Part shown: piece by piece, positions 17,297-25,729 of the stretch
Position numbering within the stretch: position 1 is the first letter of the stretch
Layout: each line of letters starts with the position of its first letter
Assembly: GCF_014385165.1 (NCBI RefSeq)
Contig: NZ_JACRTF010000001.1
Span: 1,736,001 to 1,800,000, forward strand
Reading direction: 5' to 3'
Length of the DNA: 64,000 nucleotides
From: Jilunia laotingensis
Lineage (GTDB): Bacteria; Bacteroidota; Bacteroidia; Bacteroidales; Bacteroidaceae
The notes under the pieces: generated by a model
What the model was told of the DNA's origin: nothing
Seen by the model: the letters and a program-made list of their open reading frames with translations, nothing else
Databases searched by the model: none
Program-made: the position numbers and the translations under genes

Positions 17297-20200
17297 TTAA
17301 AGTGTTTTTCCTTCCTCCTTTTTTGTAGTCAGTATGATTTGTGCCCCATTCTGACATTGTTTCTCAAAATCTTTCGGGGTCATTCCGAATTGTTTGAGGA
17401 AGATTTTACTGAAATAAGAAGATGAGTTGATACCTACCAGATAGCAGATATCACCGATCCGGTGCTTTCCTTCCTGTATCAGCTCGGCCGCTTTTTTCAA
17501 TTTGATAAGGCGGATGAAGTCGACAGGGGATAAGTTGAACAGTGTTTTGATCTTGCGCAGCAGGCTTGAACGGCTCATGCATAATATTTCCGCCATACGT
17601 TCCACTCCGAAGTTGTCGTCGGTAATGTTCTCTTCGATGATGCCGATCACCTTGTTCATGAATTCCTCATCGGATTTATTCATCTGCATGTTGTCTACTG
17701 TGAAGAACGGCCGTTTGGAGAATGCTTCGCGTTCACGCCTGCGGTTGTCAAGCAGTGAAAGCACTTGCTCTTTCAGGTAGTTGAACGAGAAAGGTTTCTC
17801 GACATAGGCTTCGGCTCCCTGCTTCAATCCGTTGATTTTGCTGTTCAAGTCGTTCTTTGCCGTAAGGAAAATAACGGGGATATGTGACAGATCGAGATCG
17901 GATTTCACGGCACGACACAGCTCATATCCATTCATCACCGGCATCATGATATCCGAGATGATTAGGTCGATATGATTGCTACGTAAAATTTCGAGAGCCT
18001 TTTCTCCATTCGGAGCGGTCTCTACGGTGAAAGATTCGCGCAGGCGTTCGCTGATAAAGTCGCACATGGCTTCATTATCTTCTACTAAAAGCAGTGTATA
18101 GCTGCGAAGGTTCCCTGATACAGCCGTTTCCTCTTCCAATACGATGCCGTCTTTTTCGAGTTTCAATTGATTGTCCAGCTGGATACCCTCTTTGTTAAGT
18201 GGTATGTTCAGTACAAATGAATTGCCTTCCTGACCGACTGATTCGTCTAGCGTAAGTGTTCCTTTATGTAGTGCCGCCAATGAACGTGCCAGAGGCAGGC
18301 CGATGCCGAATCCGTTGCTGCCTCCTTCTTTTTTATCTATTTGGTAGAAAGGTTCGAATATGCGACACCCTGTTTCCGGAGATATTTTCTCTCCATCGCT
18401 GGTTACCCGGATGGTGAAGGATTCATTGTCTTTACTGAGTTCAACCAGTATAGACTGCCGGGCATACTTCAAGGCGTTGTTTAAAAGGTTGCTCATGATT
18501 TTGGTTATCGCTTCTTTGTCTACTGCCGCCCAGATATCTTCTTCCGGTAGATTGCGTAGCAACTCCTTTTTATTTAGTGTGATGGCAGCTTCGAAACGAT
18601 CCATAATCTCTTCAAGCATGGCAGTGATGTCTACGCTTTCGAACTTCATGGTCAGTTTGTTGGCACCTATTTTCTGAAAGTCGAGCAATTGAGTAGTCAG
18701 TTCTAATAAGCGTTTCGTGTTTTGTCCCATTACCCGAAGGTATTTCTTGATACGTGAGTCTTGCACTCCGATCTCCTCAATAGCTTCCAAAGGGCTGTTG
18801 ATCAATGTCAGCGGAGTACGTATCTCATGAGCTATCTCCGTGAAGAATTCTACCTTCGATTCGTAAAGTTCTTTTTCTTTCTCTATGGCAAAGAGTTTTT
18901 GTTGTTCGTGCATCTCCTTTTCCTTGCGTCGTTTGTACCATAGGAACCATCCGGCCAAGATGAGGGTAATAATCAAAACATAGACAATGTACGCTATTGT
19001 AGATTGCCACCAGGGTGGGAGAATTACGATGGACAGTGAGCGGCTGGCCTGTTTACCCGGAGCGCCATTATGAGTGGCACGTACGCGGAAGGTGTAATCC
19101 CCCGGTGGGAGTTTGGCGTAAGAGATGTTCTGGCTGCTTGCTGCCGGAATCCAGTCTTTATCGATAGGGTCCATCCGATAACTGTATTCATTGGTTTCCG
19201 TGGTTGCGTAACTCAGCAAAGCAACGTCGAAACTGAGATTGGCCTGGTCATAAGGCAAGGTAATCTTATCTGTATGTGTGATACATTGCTTTAACGGAGA
19301 ATCCGGTGAATGTACAGTTACTTCCTTATTATATATACTGAAACGGGAGATGTAGATAGGGGGCAGGTCGCGGCTCTCCTCTTCTACATTGGGATCGAAA
19401 GCGATGAGTCCGTCTATTCCTCCGAAATAGAAACGTCCGTCACTGGCTTTTAAAGCTGAATGGTAATTGAACTGGTTGCCTAGCAATCCGTCTTTGGTGG
19501 TGAAGACACGAATGTTGCCGTCCGCAGGATTAAAACGGACTAAGCCTTTGTTGGTTCCGAACCAGAGATTACCTCGTTCGTCTTCAAGTATGTTGTAAGC
19601 CACGTCATCCGGCAATCCTTCGCGCGTACCGAATGAGGTAAAGTTATCCTCTTTCTCATTATATCGGCAGATGCCGCCACGGTCGGTTGAGAACCAGACG
19701 TTGCCTTTGCTGTCCTGCATGATGGAACTGATAGAGTTGGAGGTAAGGCCGTTCGGCTCTCCTTCCACGTAGCTATAGTTGCGGAAAGTATTCTTTTCCG
19801 GGTCGTGTTTCCAGATGCCGTTGCCCATGGATGCCAGCCAGATAGTACCGTCACGGGCTTCCATAATGTCGAATATCCAGTCGAAACCTGTGTTGTCGAT
19901 GCGTTTATATTGTTGTTCTCCGGGTTGCTTTACATACAGTCCCCAACCGAATCCGACCCATTGTTGCCCCTTGCTGTCTTGAAAGAAAGAATAGACACTG
20001 TTGTCAGTACCTTCAACCGGGTTGCAAATGTTTTGTACCTGTTCGCCAGGCAGGGTGAACCTATCGACCCCTTGTTTAAAAAATCCTGTATAGATGTCTC
20101 CTCCGAAGCTTTTCATGCAAAGTGTGACTTGATGCTTGGGGTTGGAATGAAGGGCGTGCCTAACTTTTCCCGTACGCGGATTTAGAATGTTAATGCCGGA

Positions 20201-21325
20201 GTTTTCCGTACCTACCCAGATATTTCCGTTGGCATCTTCCGCCAACCCGCGGATTCGTTTACTGTTGAGCGAGTTTGCATCACTGCCCGGTACGTATTTC
20301 TCGAATGCCATTTGATGACGAGGCAAATAGTTTACCCCACCGAACATGGTACCTATCCACATGCCTCCTTCATGATCACGGTAAATGTAATAAATGGTAT
20401 TGTCGGAGAGGCTGAACGAGCGCATAAGGTCTTCTTTCAGGTGTTCGACTTGCTGCTTCTTTTCATTAATGATGAACAACCCGTGATGGGTTCCTACCCA
20501 AATTTCGTCACCGATACACACTATGTCACGCAGATAGGTCTGCTCTTCGGGTGTGAAAAGGATCTTGCTTATCCGGTTGGAACGGGGATCATATTTTTGC
20601 AGCTCTCCATCCTGCATGGCAATGATTAACTGATCGCCTTGAAAGCAGATACTTGTGATGGACATACTCGCCAGTGATTGTCCGTTGGCGTCTGTTAATC
20701 GTTGTTCGAACTGGTTGGTACGGGGGTTGTAACAGAATAATCCCACTCCGGAACTGCCTAGCCAGATGTCTCCTTGAGGACTTTTGCAGATGCAAGTCGG
20801 AGTCTCGGTCTTGAGATTGCTTTTATCGGTTATGGGGTAATAATCCATTTTTTCATCGTAGAAGCGGAATAATCCTTGATCAGGAATCAGTACCCAGATG
20901 TTTCCATTAGAGTCACCGATGATTTCCTGTACCCAGTTTTCGGGTGCAACACCATCCGAACTGCGGTTATCGACGAAAGTAAAAACATCATTTGCCGGGT
21001 TGTAGATGTAGATTCCTCGATCGGTACCTACCCACAGATTACGGTCTTTGTCTTCATATAAAGCACCGATATTATGGTTGCCTTTGCCTGCTTTCAGGTC
21101 GTCACAATCCAGTTGGAGAATGGAGGTACCGTCATACCGGTTCAAGCCGTTCTTGGTGCCGAACCACATGAAACCGTAACTGTCCTGCAAAATCACTTTG
21201 ACATTGCTTGCCGAGAGACCATTTTCTCCGTTGATATGTGTGAAAGAGTAATTGCCTTGTCCCCTGAGAGGGAGATTACCAACTATCAGGGCGATAAGCA
21301 AGAGGGGGAAAAAATACTTTTTCAT
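17297..21325 (-). CDS. Hybrid two-component system sensor-regulator (HTCS)
   Basis: A 1342-residue one-protein signalling system that senses a glycan oligosaccharide in the periplasm and activates utilisation genes. Seen in order: signal peptide; two seven-bladed-propeller sets of reg-prop repeats (many copies of the pattern I-W-V/F-G-T, about 25-660); Y_Y_Y domain (about 690-765); membrane helix at about 772-797; HisKA with the phospho-accepting histidine in FFTEIAHEIRTPLTLI (about 832); HATPase (NLLNNALKYA, GFGIGLPLARSLAALHKG); receiver domain with the acceptor Asp in DLIISDIMMPVMNG (about 1123); AraC-type DNA-binding domain (about 1240-1335, MSRSSLLRKIKTLFNLSP). Divergent from GH95 and upstream of the CE20 operon. 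Inferred targets are promoters carrying the TGCRTCAAA-type word. Confidence 0.96.
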   Translation of the reverse strand: MKKYFFPLLLIALIVGNLPLRGQGNYSFTHINGENGLSASNVKVILQDSYGFMWFGTKNGLNRYDGTSILQLDCDDLKAGKGNHNIGALYEDKDRNLWVGTDRGIYIYNPANDVFTFVDNRSSDGVAPENWVQEIIGDSNGNIWVLIPDQGLFRFYDEKMDYYPITDKSNLKTETPTCICKSPQGDIWLGSSGVGLFCYNPRTNQFEQRLTDANGQSLASMSITSICFQGDQLIIAMQDGELQKYDPRSNRISKILFTPEEQTYLRDIVCIGDEIWVGTHHGLFIINEKKQQVEHLKEDLMRSFSLSDNTIYYIYRDHEGGMWIGTMFGGVNYLPRHQMAFEKYVPGSDANSLNSKRIRGLAEDANGNIWVGTENSGINILNPRTGKVRHALHSNPKHQVTLCMKSFGGDIYTGFFKQGVDRFTLPGEQVQNICNPVEGTDNSVYSFFQDSKGQQWVGFGWGLYVKQPGEQQYKRIDNTGFDWIFDIMEARDGTIWLASMGNGIWKHDPEKNTFRNYSYVEGEPNGLTSNSISSIMQDSKGNVWFSTDRGGICRYNEKEDNFTSFGTREGLPDDVAYNILEDERGNLWFGTNKGLVRFNPADGNIRVFTTKDGLLGNQFNYHSALKASDGRFYFGGIDGLIAFDPNVEEESRDLPPIYISRFSIYNKEVTVHSPDSPLKQCITHTDKITLPYDQANLSFDVALLSYATTETNEYSYRMDPIDKDWIPAASSQNISYAKLPPGDYTFRVRATHNGAPGKQASRSLSIVILPPWWQSTIAYIVYVLIITLILAGWFLWYKRRKEKEMHEQQKLFAIEKEKELYESKVEFFTEIAHEIRTPLTLINSPLEAIEEIGVQDSRIKKYLRVMGQNTKRLLELTTQLLDFQKIGANKLTMKFESVDITAMLEEIMDRFEAAITLNKKELLRNLPEEDIWAAVDKEAITKIMSNLLNNALKYARQSILVELSKDNESFTIRVTSDGEKISPETGCRIFEPFYQIDKKEGGSNGFGIGLPLARSLAALHKGTLTLDESVGQEGNSFVLNIPLNKEGIQLDNQLKLEKDGIVLEEETAVSGNLRSYTLLLVEDNEAMCDFISERLRESFTVETAPNGEKALEILRSNHIDLIISDIMMPVMNGYELCRAVKSDLDLSHIPVIFLTAKNDLNSKINGLKQGAEAYVEKPFSFNYLKEQVLSLLDNRRREREAFSKRPFFTVDNMQMNKSDEEFMNKVIGIIEENITDDNFGVERMAEILCMSRSSLLRKIKTLFNLSPVDFIRLIKLKKAAELIQEGKHRIGDICYLVGINSSSYFSKIFLKQFGMTPKDFEKQCQNGAQIILTTKKEEGKTL

Positions 21326-21362
21326 GTATCGCGAATGTTAGATGTAAGATGAAATGTGTGTG

Positions 21363-21370
21363 CAAATATA
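21363..21370 (-). promoter_or_regulatory. Candidate -7 element for the HTCS gene
   Basis: Minus-strand TATATTTG matches TAnnTTTG, 38 bases before the HTCS start, within the divergent HTCS/GH95 control region. Confidence 0.4.
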
Positions 21371-21456
21371 ATGCAAAAAACGGCAATTCCGCTGTTACTG
21401 ACGTATTTGTTTCAGTAATCGGCGCATTTGCGTCTGAAAGCCTCGTGCTTGCTCTC

Positions 21457-21464
21457 TATCTTTG
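21457..21464 (+). promoter_or_regulatory. -7 element for GH95
   Basis: TATCTTTG, 36 bases before the GH95 ATG. A TTTG lies at 21427-21430 but the spacing (26) is longer than usual. Just upstream TGCGTCTGAAAG (21429-21440) is a degenerate copy of the TGCRTCAAA motif of the susC and GH43 promoters. Confidence 0.5.
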
Positions 21465-21500
21465 TAGGGTAAAGAACAATCACTAAAAAACATATTGAAC

Positions 21501-23960
21501 ATGGAACACAGAAAAAGAAAATGGCTGGCTCAGGTAGCAGCCGGGTTTTGTCTGGTTACGCTTACCGTGTCATGTACGCAGGGCGAAACGAAGACAGGAG
21601 ATGAATTTAGGTTATGGTACGACCGTCCCGCCAATGAATGGATGGAATCTTTGCCCGTAGGCAATGGCCGACTGGGAGCAATGGTGTATGGGGGAGTCGA
21701 TGAGGAGAAGTTGGCGTTGAATGAGTCTACCCTTTGGGGAGGAGAATATGACGAGACGCAGCAACGGCCTTTCGGCCGTGAGAAACTGGATCATCTCCGG
21801 AAACTTGTTTTTGAAGGTAAACTGGCAGAAGCCAATGACATAGCAGGCAGGGAGATGAACGGAACCTCCCGTTCGTTCGGAACGCATCTGCCAATGGGTG
21901 ACTTGAAAATACGTTTTATCTATGAGGATAGCCATCCTGTGACTGATTACTGTAGGGAACTGGACTTACAGGATGCTGTTTGTCGCACTACATACCGTCG
22001 CGGGGATGTGACCTATTCTAGTCAGTGTATTGCCTCTAACCCTGACGAGGTTATTGTCTGGAATGTTACAGCCAGCCGGCCGGAAGCGTTGAATATGGAT
22101 ATCAGTCTTGCTCTACTTCGGAACGCAGAAATACATACCGAAGGGAATGACCTTGTTTATACCGGTGATGCGCGCTTTCCATTGCAGGGTGAAGGGGGCG
22201 TTAAATTTGAAGGTCGTGTCACAGTAAAAGCTAAGGACGGTGTGGTAGAACCTGCCGATACATTGCTTCGTATCCGCAAAGCTACGGAAGTTACGTTACT
22301 GACGGATATTCGTACCGACTTCCGCAATACGACTTTTGCCGGATATGACTATTCGGAGAAATGCCGTACTACGCTTGCCGAAGCGGGAAAACACTCTTTT
22401 AAAGAGTTGCTGAAGCGTCATGTCGCTGATTATGCACCGCTTTTTGCCCGTGTAAACCTTTCACTGGGGACGGTAGACAACAAAGATATTCCCACGGATG
22501 AACGTTGGAGACAGTTGCGTGCCGGAGGCACTGATCCTGCACTCTCTGCTTTATTCTTCCAATATGCCCGTTATCTGCTTATTGCTTCTTCACGACCGGA
22601 CTCTCCGTTGCCGGTTGCATTGCAAGGTTTCTTCAATGACAACCTGGCATGCTACATGGGATGGACAAATGATTATCACCTCGATATCAATACCGAGCAG
22701 AATTACTGGATAGCGAATGTTGGTAATCTGGCAGAATGCAATTTGCCACTGTTCGATTATATCCGTGACCTTTCGGTTCATGGCTCGAAGACTGCTCGTG
22801 ATCTTTACGGTTGTCAGGGATGGACGGCACATACCACGGCTAATCCGTGGGGATATACTGCTGTCTCGACAAGTATCGCATGGGGACTTTTCCCGACGGC
22901 TTCCTCTTGGATGGCTTCGCATCTTTGGACACAATACGAATATACACTCGACCGTGATTATTTGGCTAAGACGGCTTATCCGCTGTTGAAGGGAAATGCC
23001 CGTTTTCTACTCGATTATATGGTGGAAGATCCTTCCACTGGTTATCTGCTTACGGGCCCCAGTATTTCTCCCGAGAATTCATTTCGCTTCGAAGGGCGTG
23101 AGTTGGGTGCTTCGATGATGCCTACCGTAGACCGTGTACTGGCTCAGGAGATATTCAATGCCTGTTTACGTTCTACTGAAATTCTTGATACTGATCCCCT
23201 CTTAGCAGACAGTTTGCGCCAAGCATTGAAGAAGCTTCCTCCTTTACGTATAGGGGCTAATGGAGGTGTCCAGGAATGGATGGAAGATTATGAAGAGGCT
23301 CATCCGAACCATCGCCATACCTCCCATTTGCTTTCACTCTATCCGTTCTCTCAGATTACTCCTGAAGAGACTCCTGAATTGGCAACTGCTGCCCGGCGTA
23401 CGATTGAACTTCGTCTGGCAACTCCTGATTGGGAAGATACGGAATGGAGCCGTGCCAATATGATTTGCATGTATGCTCGTCTGCGTGATGCAGAAGCTGC
23501 GAATGCCAGTGTACACCAGTTGCTTACTGAACTGACGCGTGAAAATCTTCTAAGTATTTCCCCTGCCGGTATTGCCGGGGCACCTTATGATATTTTTATC
23601 TTTGACGGTAATGCTGCCGGTGCTGCGGGAATTGCAGAAATGTTGCTGCAGAGCCATGACGATTGCATTCGCTTGTTACCTGCACTGCCTATTGAGTGGA
23701 AGGAAGGTTCGTATAAGGGACTATGTGCCCGTGGTGGCCTCGTAGTAGATGCTTGTTGGAAGGAAGGACGTTTGGAAAGTGGTCTCTTACGTGCTACTGT
23801 TCCTGCAGACTTTCGCCTGCAGCTGGTAGATGGAGGACGTTATACGCTCCGTATCAACGGTGAGGTCCAAACAATACGTCCGGATGTGAGCAACTGTTTC
23901 CGTCTTTCTTTGAAGAAAGGAGATGTTGTGGAAATTGCAGGGTCGAACGATAATAAATGA
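21501..23960 (+). CDS. GH95 alpha-L-fucosidase / alpha-L-galactosidase, lipoprotein
   Basis: An 819-residue inverting enzyme. I place the start at ATG 21501 rather than the in-frame TTG six bases earlier. The N-terminus (MEHRKRKWLAQVAAGFC, then LTVSC) reads as a lipoprotein signal. Family signatures: LWYDRPANEWMESLPVGNGR, LGAMVYGG, ALNESTLWGG, then the (alpha/alpha)6 barrel with DYHLDINTEQNYWIANVGNL (the paired-Asn region), LTGPSISPEN and NHRHTSHLLSLYPFSQI, and C-terminal LLPALP. GH95 enzymes cleave alpha-1,2-fucose, and some members prefer alpha-L-galactose in complex xylans; the sequence does not let me decide. Single gene, divergent from HTCS, closed by a strong hairpin. Confidence 0.92.
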   Translation: MEHRKRKWLAQVAAGFCLVTLTVSCTQGETKTGDEFRLWYDRPANEWMESLPVGNGRLGAMVYGGVDEEKLALNESTLWGGEYDETQQRPFGREKLDHLRKLVFEGKLAEANDIAGREMNGTSRSFGTHLPMGDLKIRFIYEDSHPVTDYCRELDLQDAVCRTTYRRGDVTYSSQCIASNPDEVIVWNVTASRPEALNMDISLALLRNAEIHTEGNDLVYTGDARFPLQGEGGVKFEGRVTVKAKDGVVEPADTLLRIRKATEVTLLTDIRTDFRNTTFAGYDYSEKCRTTLAEAGKHSFKELLKRHVADYAPLFARVNLSLGTVDNKDIPTDERWRQLRAGGTDPALSALFFQYARYLLIASSRPDSPLPVALQGFFNDNLACYMGWTNDYHLDINTEQNYWIANVGNLAECNLPLFDYIRDLSVHGSKTARDLYGCQGWTAHTTANPWGYTAVSTSIAWGLFPTASSWMASHLWTQYEYTLDRDYLAKTAYPLLKGNARFLLDYMVEDPSTGYLLTGPSISPENSFRFEGRELGASMMPTVDRVLAQEIFNACLRSTEILDTDPLLADSLRQALKKLPPLRIGANGGVQEWMEDYEEAHPNHRHTSHLLSLYPFSQITPEETPELATAARRTIELRLATPDWEDTEWSRANMICMYARLRDAEAANASVHQLLTELTRENLLSISPAGIAGAPYDIFIFDGNAAGAAGIAEMLLQSHDDCIRLLPALPIEWKEGSYKGLCARGGLVVDACWKEGRLESGLLRATVPADFRLQLVDGGRYTLRINGEVQTIRPDVSNCFRLSLKKGDVVEIAGSNDNK

Positions 23961-24030
23961 TGTTTTTAAAAGCAGGGACGATGGGGGGATTCCTGTTGCA
24001 AACTGTCGTTCTTAATATGGCACTAAAATT

Positions 24031-24065
24031 AAGAGGATATTACTTTAAATGAGTAATATCCTCTT
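24031..24065. terminator. Bidirectional terminator between GH95 and the nuclease gene
   Basis: A perfect 14-bp stem, AAGAGGATATTACT at 24031-24044 and its complement at 24052-24065, loop TTAAATG, with T/A-rich flanks on both sides, between convergent gene ends. Confidence 0.8.
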
Positions 24066-24087
24066 GTTGTTTATATATCTGGGTTGT

Positions 24088-25029
24088 TTACAGGTTTGCT
24101 ATTTCTTCTTCCGTCAGTCCAGTACATTGGCTAATGACAGAGACCGGAAGTCCTTGTTTTTTCATGTTGAAGGCGGTTTGGCGAAGTCCTTCTACCTTTC
24201 CTTCAGCGAGTCCTTCAGCGAGTCCTTCAGCGAGTCCTTCGGCTTTCCCTTCCGCTTTCCCTTCTGCTCTTCCTTCTGCCAAGCCATCTGCCCGACCTTC
24301 ATACCATCCGGTAAAAATAACGCTTTTTTGATAACGTATCGCTTCCATATCTCTGTAATAAGCTTGTTTCTCCGTATCATCCAATGCATCTATCCGCAAC
24401 CGTTCTCGGGCTTCGGGCAATCCTTTGGCTGTTGCAGTCTTTTCTATTTCCCCCGTTTTTAGGAACTGTATCCATTCGTCCAGCGGAGTACGGGCTACTT
24501 TGTCGAACTCATTGACACGCAGTACGTAGTATTCCGGAAAAACGTCTCCGGCTTCTTTGCCCACGAACATCTCCCGTTGGTGAATGGATAACTGTAATAT
24601 GTCTTCCGGTTCGTGCATCCCTTGGAATACTGTTTTCCCATGGTAAACGTAATCTTTGCCTTGCCCGAGGTCAAAATAGACTATGTTGACAGAATATACT
24701 TTGCGTACATTGCTATATTCATCTCCAAGCCCTATGTACTCGGTGATCGCTTTCGAAACTCCATATAGCATGCGGTGGAAATAATCCAATTCACGATTGT
24801 TCTGTACTTCGATGATAAGCAACTCACCTTTCGTGTCTTCTGCCAGTAGGTCTACGCGGTTGAACTTATCATGTGCATCCGTCTGGTTACCTTCACTTTC
24901 AAGGAATTTACATATTTTCAAGTCCTCTCCCAATAAGGTAGAAAGGAATCCTTCCAGCACGACATAATTGCTCTTATCGCGCAGCAGGCGTTTCATCGCC
25001 CAGTCAAAACGTATCAAATTTGAACTCAT
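24088..25029 (-). CDS. Rpn/PD-(D/E)XK transposase-like nuclease
   Basis: A 313-residue member of the PDDEXK_2 family (Rpn-type, recombination-promoting nuclease/putative transposase). Seen: LIRFDWAMKRLLRDKSNY start, catalytic-core region VDLLAEDTKGELLIIEVQNN (Asp and the E-x-Q pair), and HRMLYGVSKAITEYI. Residues about 243-285 are a run of four-residue repeats of the type A-E-G-[KLR], encoded by 12-bp tandem DNA repeats, followed by a short helical tail ending in TGLTEEEIANL. These genes are often multicopy in Bacteroides genomes and are not transposition-competent elements by themselves; no terminal repeats are visible. Single gene between two glycan operons and not evidently part of either. 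Confidence 0.88.
   Translation of the reverse strand: MSSNLIRFDWAMKRLLRDKSNYVVLEGFLSTLLGEDLKICKFLESEGNQTDAHDKFNRVDLLAEDTKGELLIIEVQNNRELDYFHRMLYGVSKAITEYIGLGDEYSNVRKVYSVNIVYFDLGQGKDYVYHGKTVFQGMHEPEDILQLSIHQREMFVGKEAGDVFPEYYVLRVNEFDKVARTPLDEWIQFLKTGEIEKTATAKGLPEARERLRIDALDDTEKQAYYRDMEAIRYQKSVIFTGWYEGRADGLAEGRAEGKAEGKAEGLAEGLAEGLAEGKVEGLRQTAFNMKKQGLPVSVISQCTGLTEEEIANL
24181..24300. repeat. 12-bp tandem repeat inside the nuclease gene
   Basis: Ten consecutive 12-base units in the nuclease coding frame. Three central units (24205-24240) are identical on the plus strand (AGCGAGTCCTTC); the others are diverged. The unit length is a multiple of three, so copy-number change would lengthen or shorten the A-E-G-x tract without a frameshift. 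Confidence 0.9.
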
Positions 25030-25058
25030 AATGGACAGTATTAAATCTCTATACGATA

Positions 25059-25066
25059 CAAATATA
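25059..25066 (-). promoter_or_regulatory. Candidate -7 element for the nuclease gene
   Basis: Minus-strand TATATTTG, 30 bases before the nuclease start. Confidence 0.4.
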
Positions 25067-25362
25067 ACGTTTTATATTCGGAAATGCTCAGGGGGGATGA
25101 TATTTTTATAGAATTGAGAACGAAGAAAGAAGGGGGAAGAGGAGAGGAGAGAAAATGCATACGTTGGAAGAGAAAGGCAAAGGAGGAAATTGGGGAATTT
25201 ATGAAGTGCTATAATGTACCGCTTTTAGATATTTTATTGGCAAAATGTATACTTATGTTGCTTCTTTTAGCTTTGACGTTTCACTGGACTGGCCTTATAA
25301 GGAAGATGTTTTATACTTGCTAAGTCGAAATTCAATATTTATTTTGTCAGATTACTGTTGTT

Positions 25363-25472
25363 ACTGTGTTGGATAGCTATTGCTAACGTGTCAGATAGCA
25401 ATTGCCACTGTGTTAAATGGCTATTGCTACTGTGTTGGATAGCTATTGTCAACGAGTAAAATAGTCTTTTCT
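25363..25472. repeat. Four-unit 22-bp tandem array (plus a decayed fifth unit)
   Basis: Units 25363-25384, 25385-25406, 25407-25428 and 25429-25450; 25451-25472 is a degenerate fifth. Units 1 and 4 share GGATAGCTATTG with the perfect palindrome ATAGCTAT. Unit 2 (TAGCAATTGCCA) and unit 3 (TGGCTATTGCTA) are reverse complements at 11 of 12 positions. The nested pairing resembles the 23-bp arrays at 4743 and 42298, although the base sequence is unrelated. Confidence 0.8.
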
Positions 25473-25554
25473 ATCTCTTCATTTCCGGTGGATGCTTTTT
25501 GTCTAACAGAAAGATAGATGGGAATCTTTAAACCGATACTTACAGAAAGAAGAA

Positions 25555-25588
25555 AAGGATGAATTGCATACTGTGCAATCCATCCTCC
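25555..25588 (-). terminator. Probable terminator of the susCD-FG-GAP-glycosidase operon
   Basis: AGGATGAATTGCA (25556-25568) and TGCAATCCATCCT (25574-25586) pair with one internal mismatch zone. Read on the minus strand the stem is followed by a T-rich tail (TTTTCTTCTTTC). It lies about 140 bases past the stop of the last gene of the operon. Confidence 0.6.
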
Positions 25589-25729
25589 TATATTTGCTTT
25601 CGAAGTGGAAAATCCAGATTGCTTTATAATCCGTTCTTTTCCACCAGACAAGGTTTGGGTCGTAAATACATCCGCTGCGCTCGTGCAGAAAATACAAAGT
25701 GTCAGTTTGACATTTTGGCTTGTGCTGTC

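Larger units (their letters stand above)
25030..25729. other. 700-base intergenic region with tandem repeat and polypurine tract
   Basis: Contains the nuclease -7 candidate (25059-25066), a 34-base uninterrupted purine tract at 25122-25155, the 22-bp tandem array (25363-25472) and a hairpin terminator (25555-25588). A 79-codon frame at 25084-25323 begins with a purine-rich low-complexity segment and ends in a hydrophobic stretch (LAKCILMLLLLALTF); it has no recognisable family or ribosome site and I do not call it. Confidence 0.55.

Noticed and set aside
24088..25029. Nuclease gene as an insertion sequence
   Set aside because: No terminal inverted repeats, target duplication or accessory gene; Rpn-type genes occur as single genes.
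25084..25323. 79-codon frame with a hydrophobic end
   Set aside because: It starts in a purine-rich low-complexity tract and has no family, promoter or ribosome site. I mention it only in the intergenic description.
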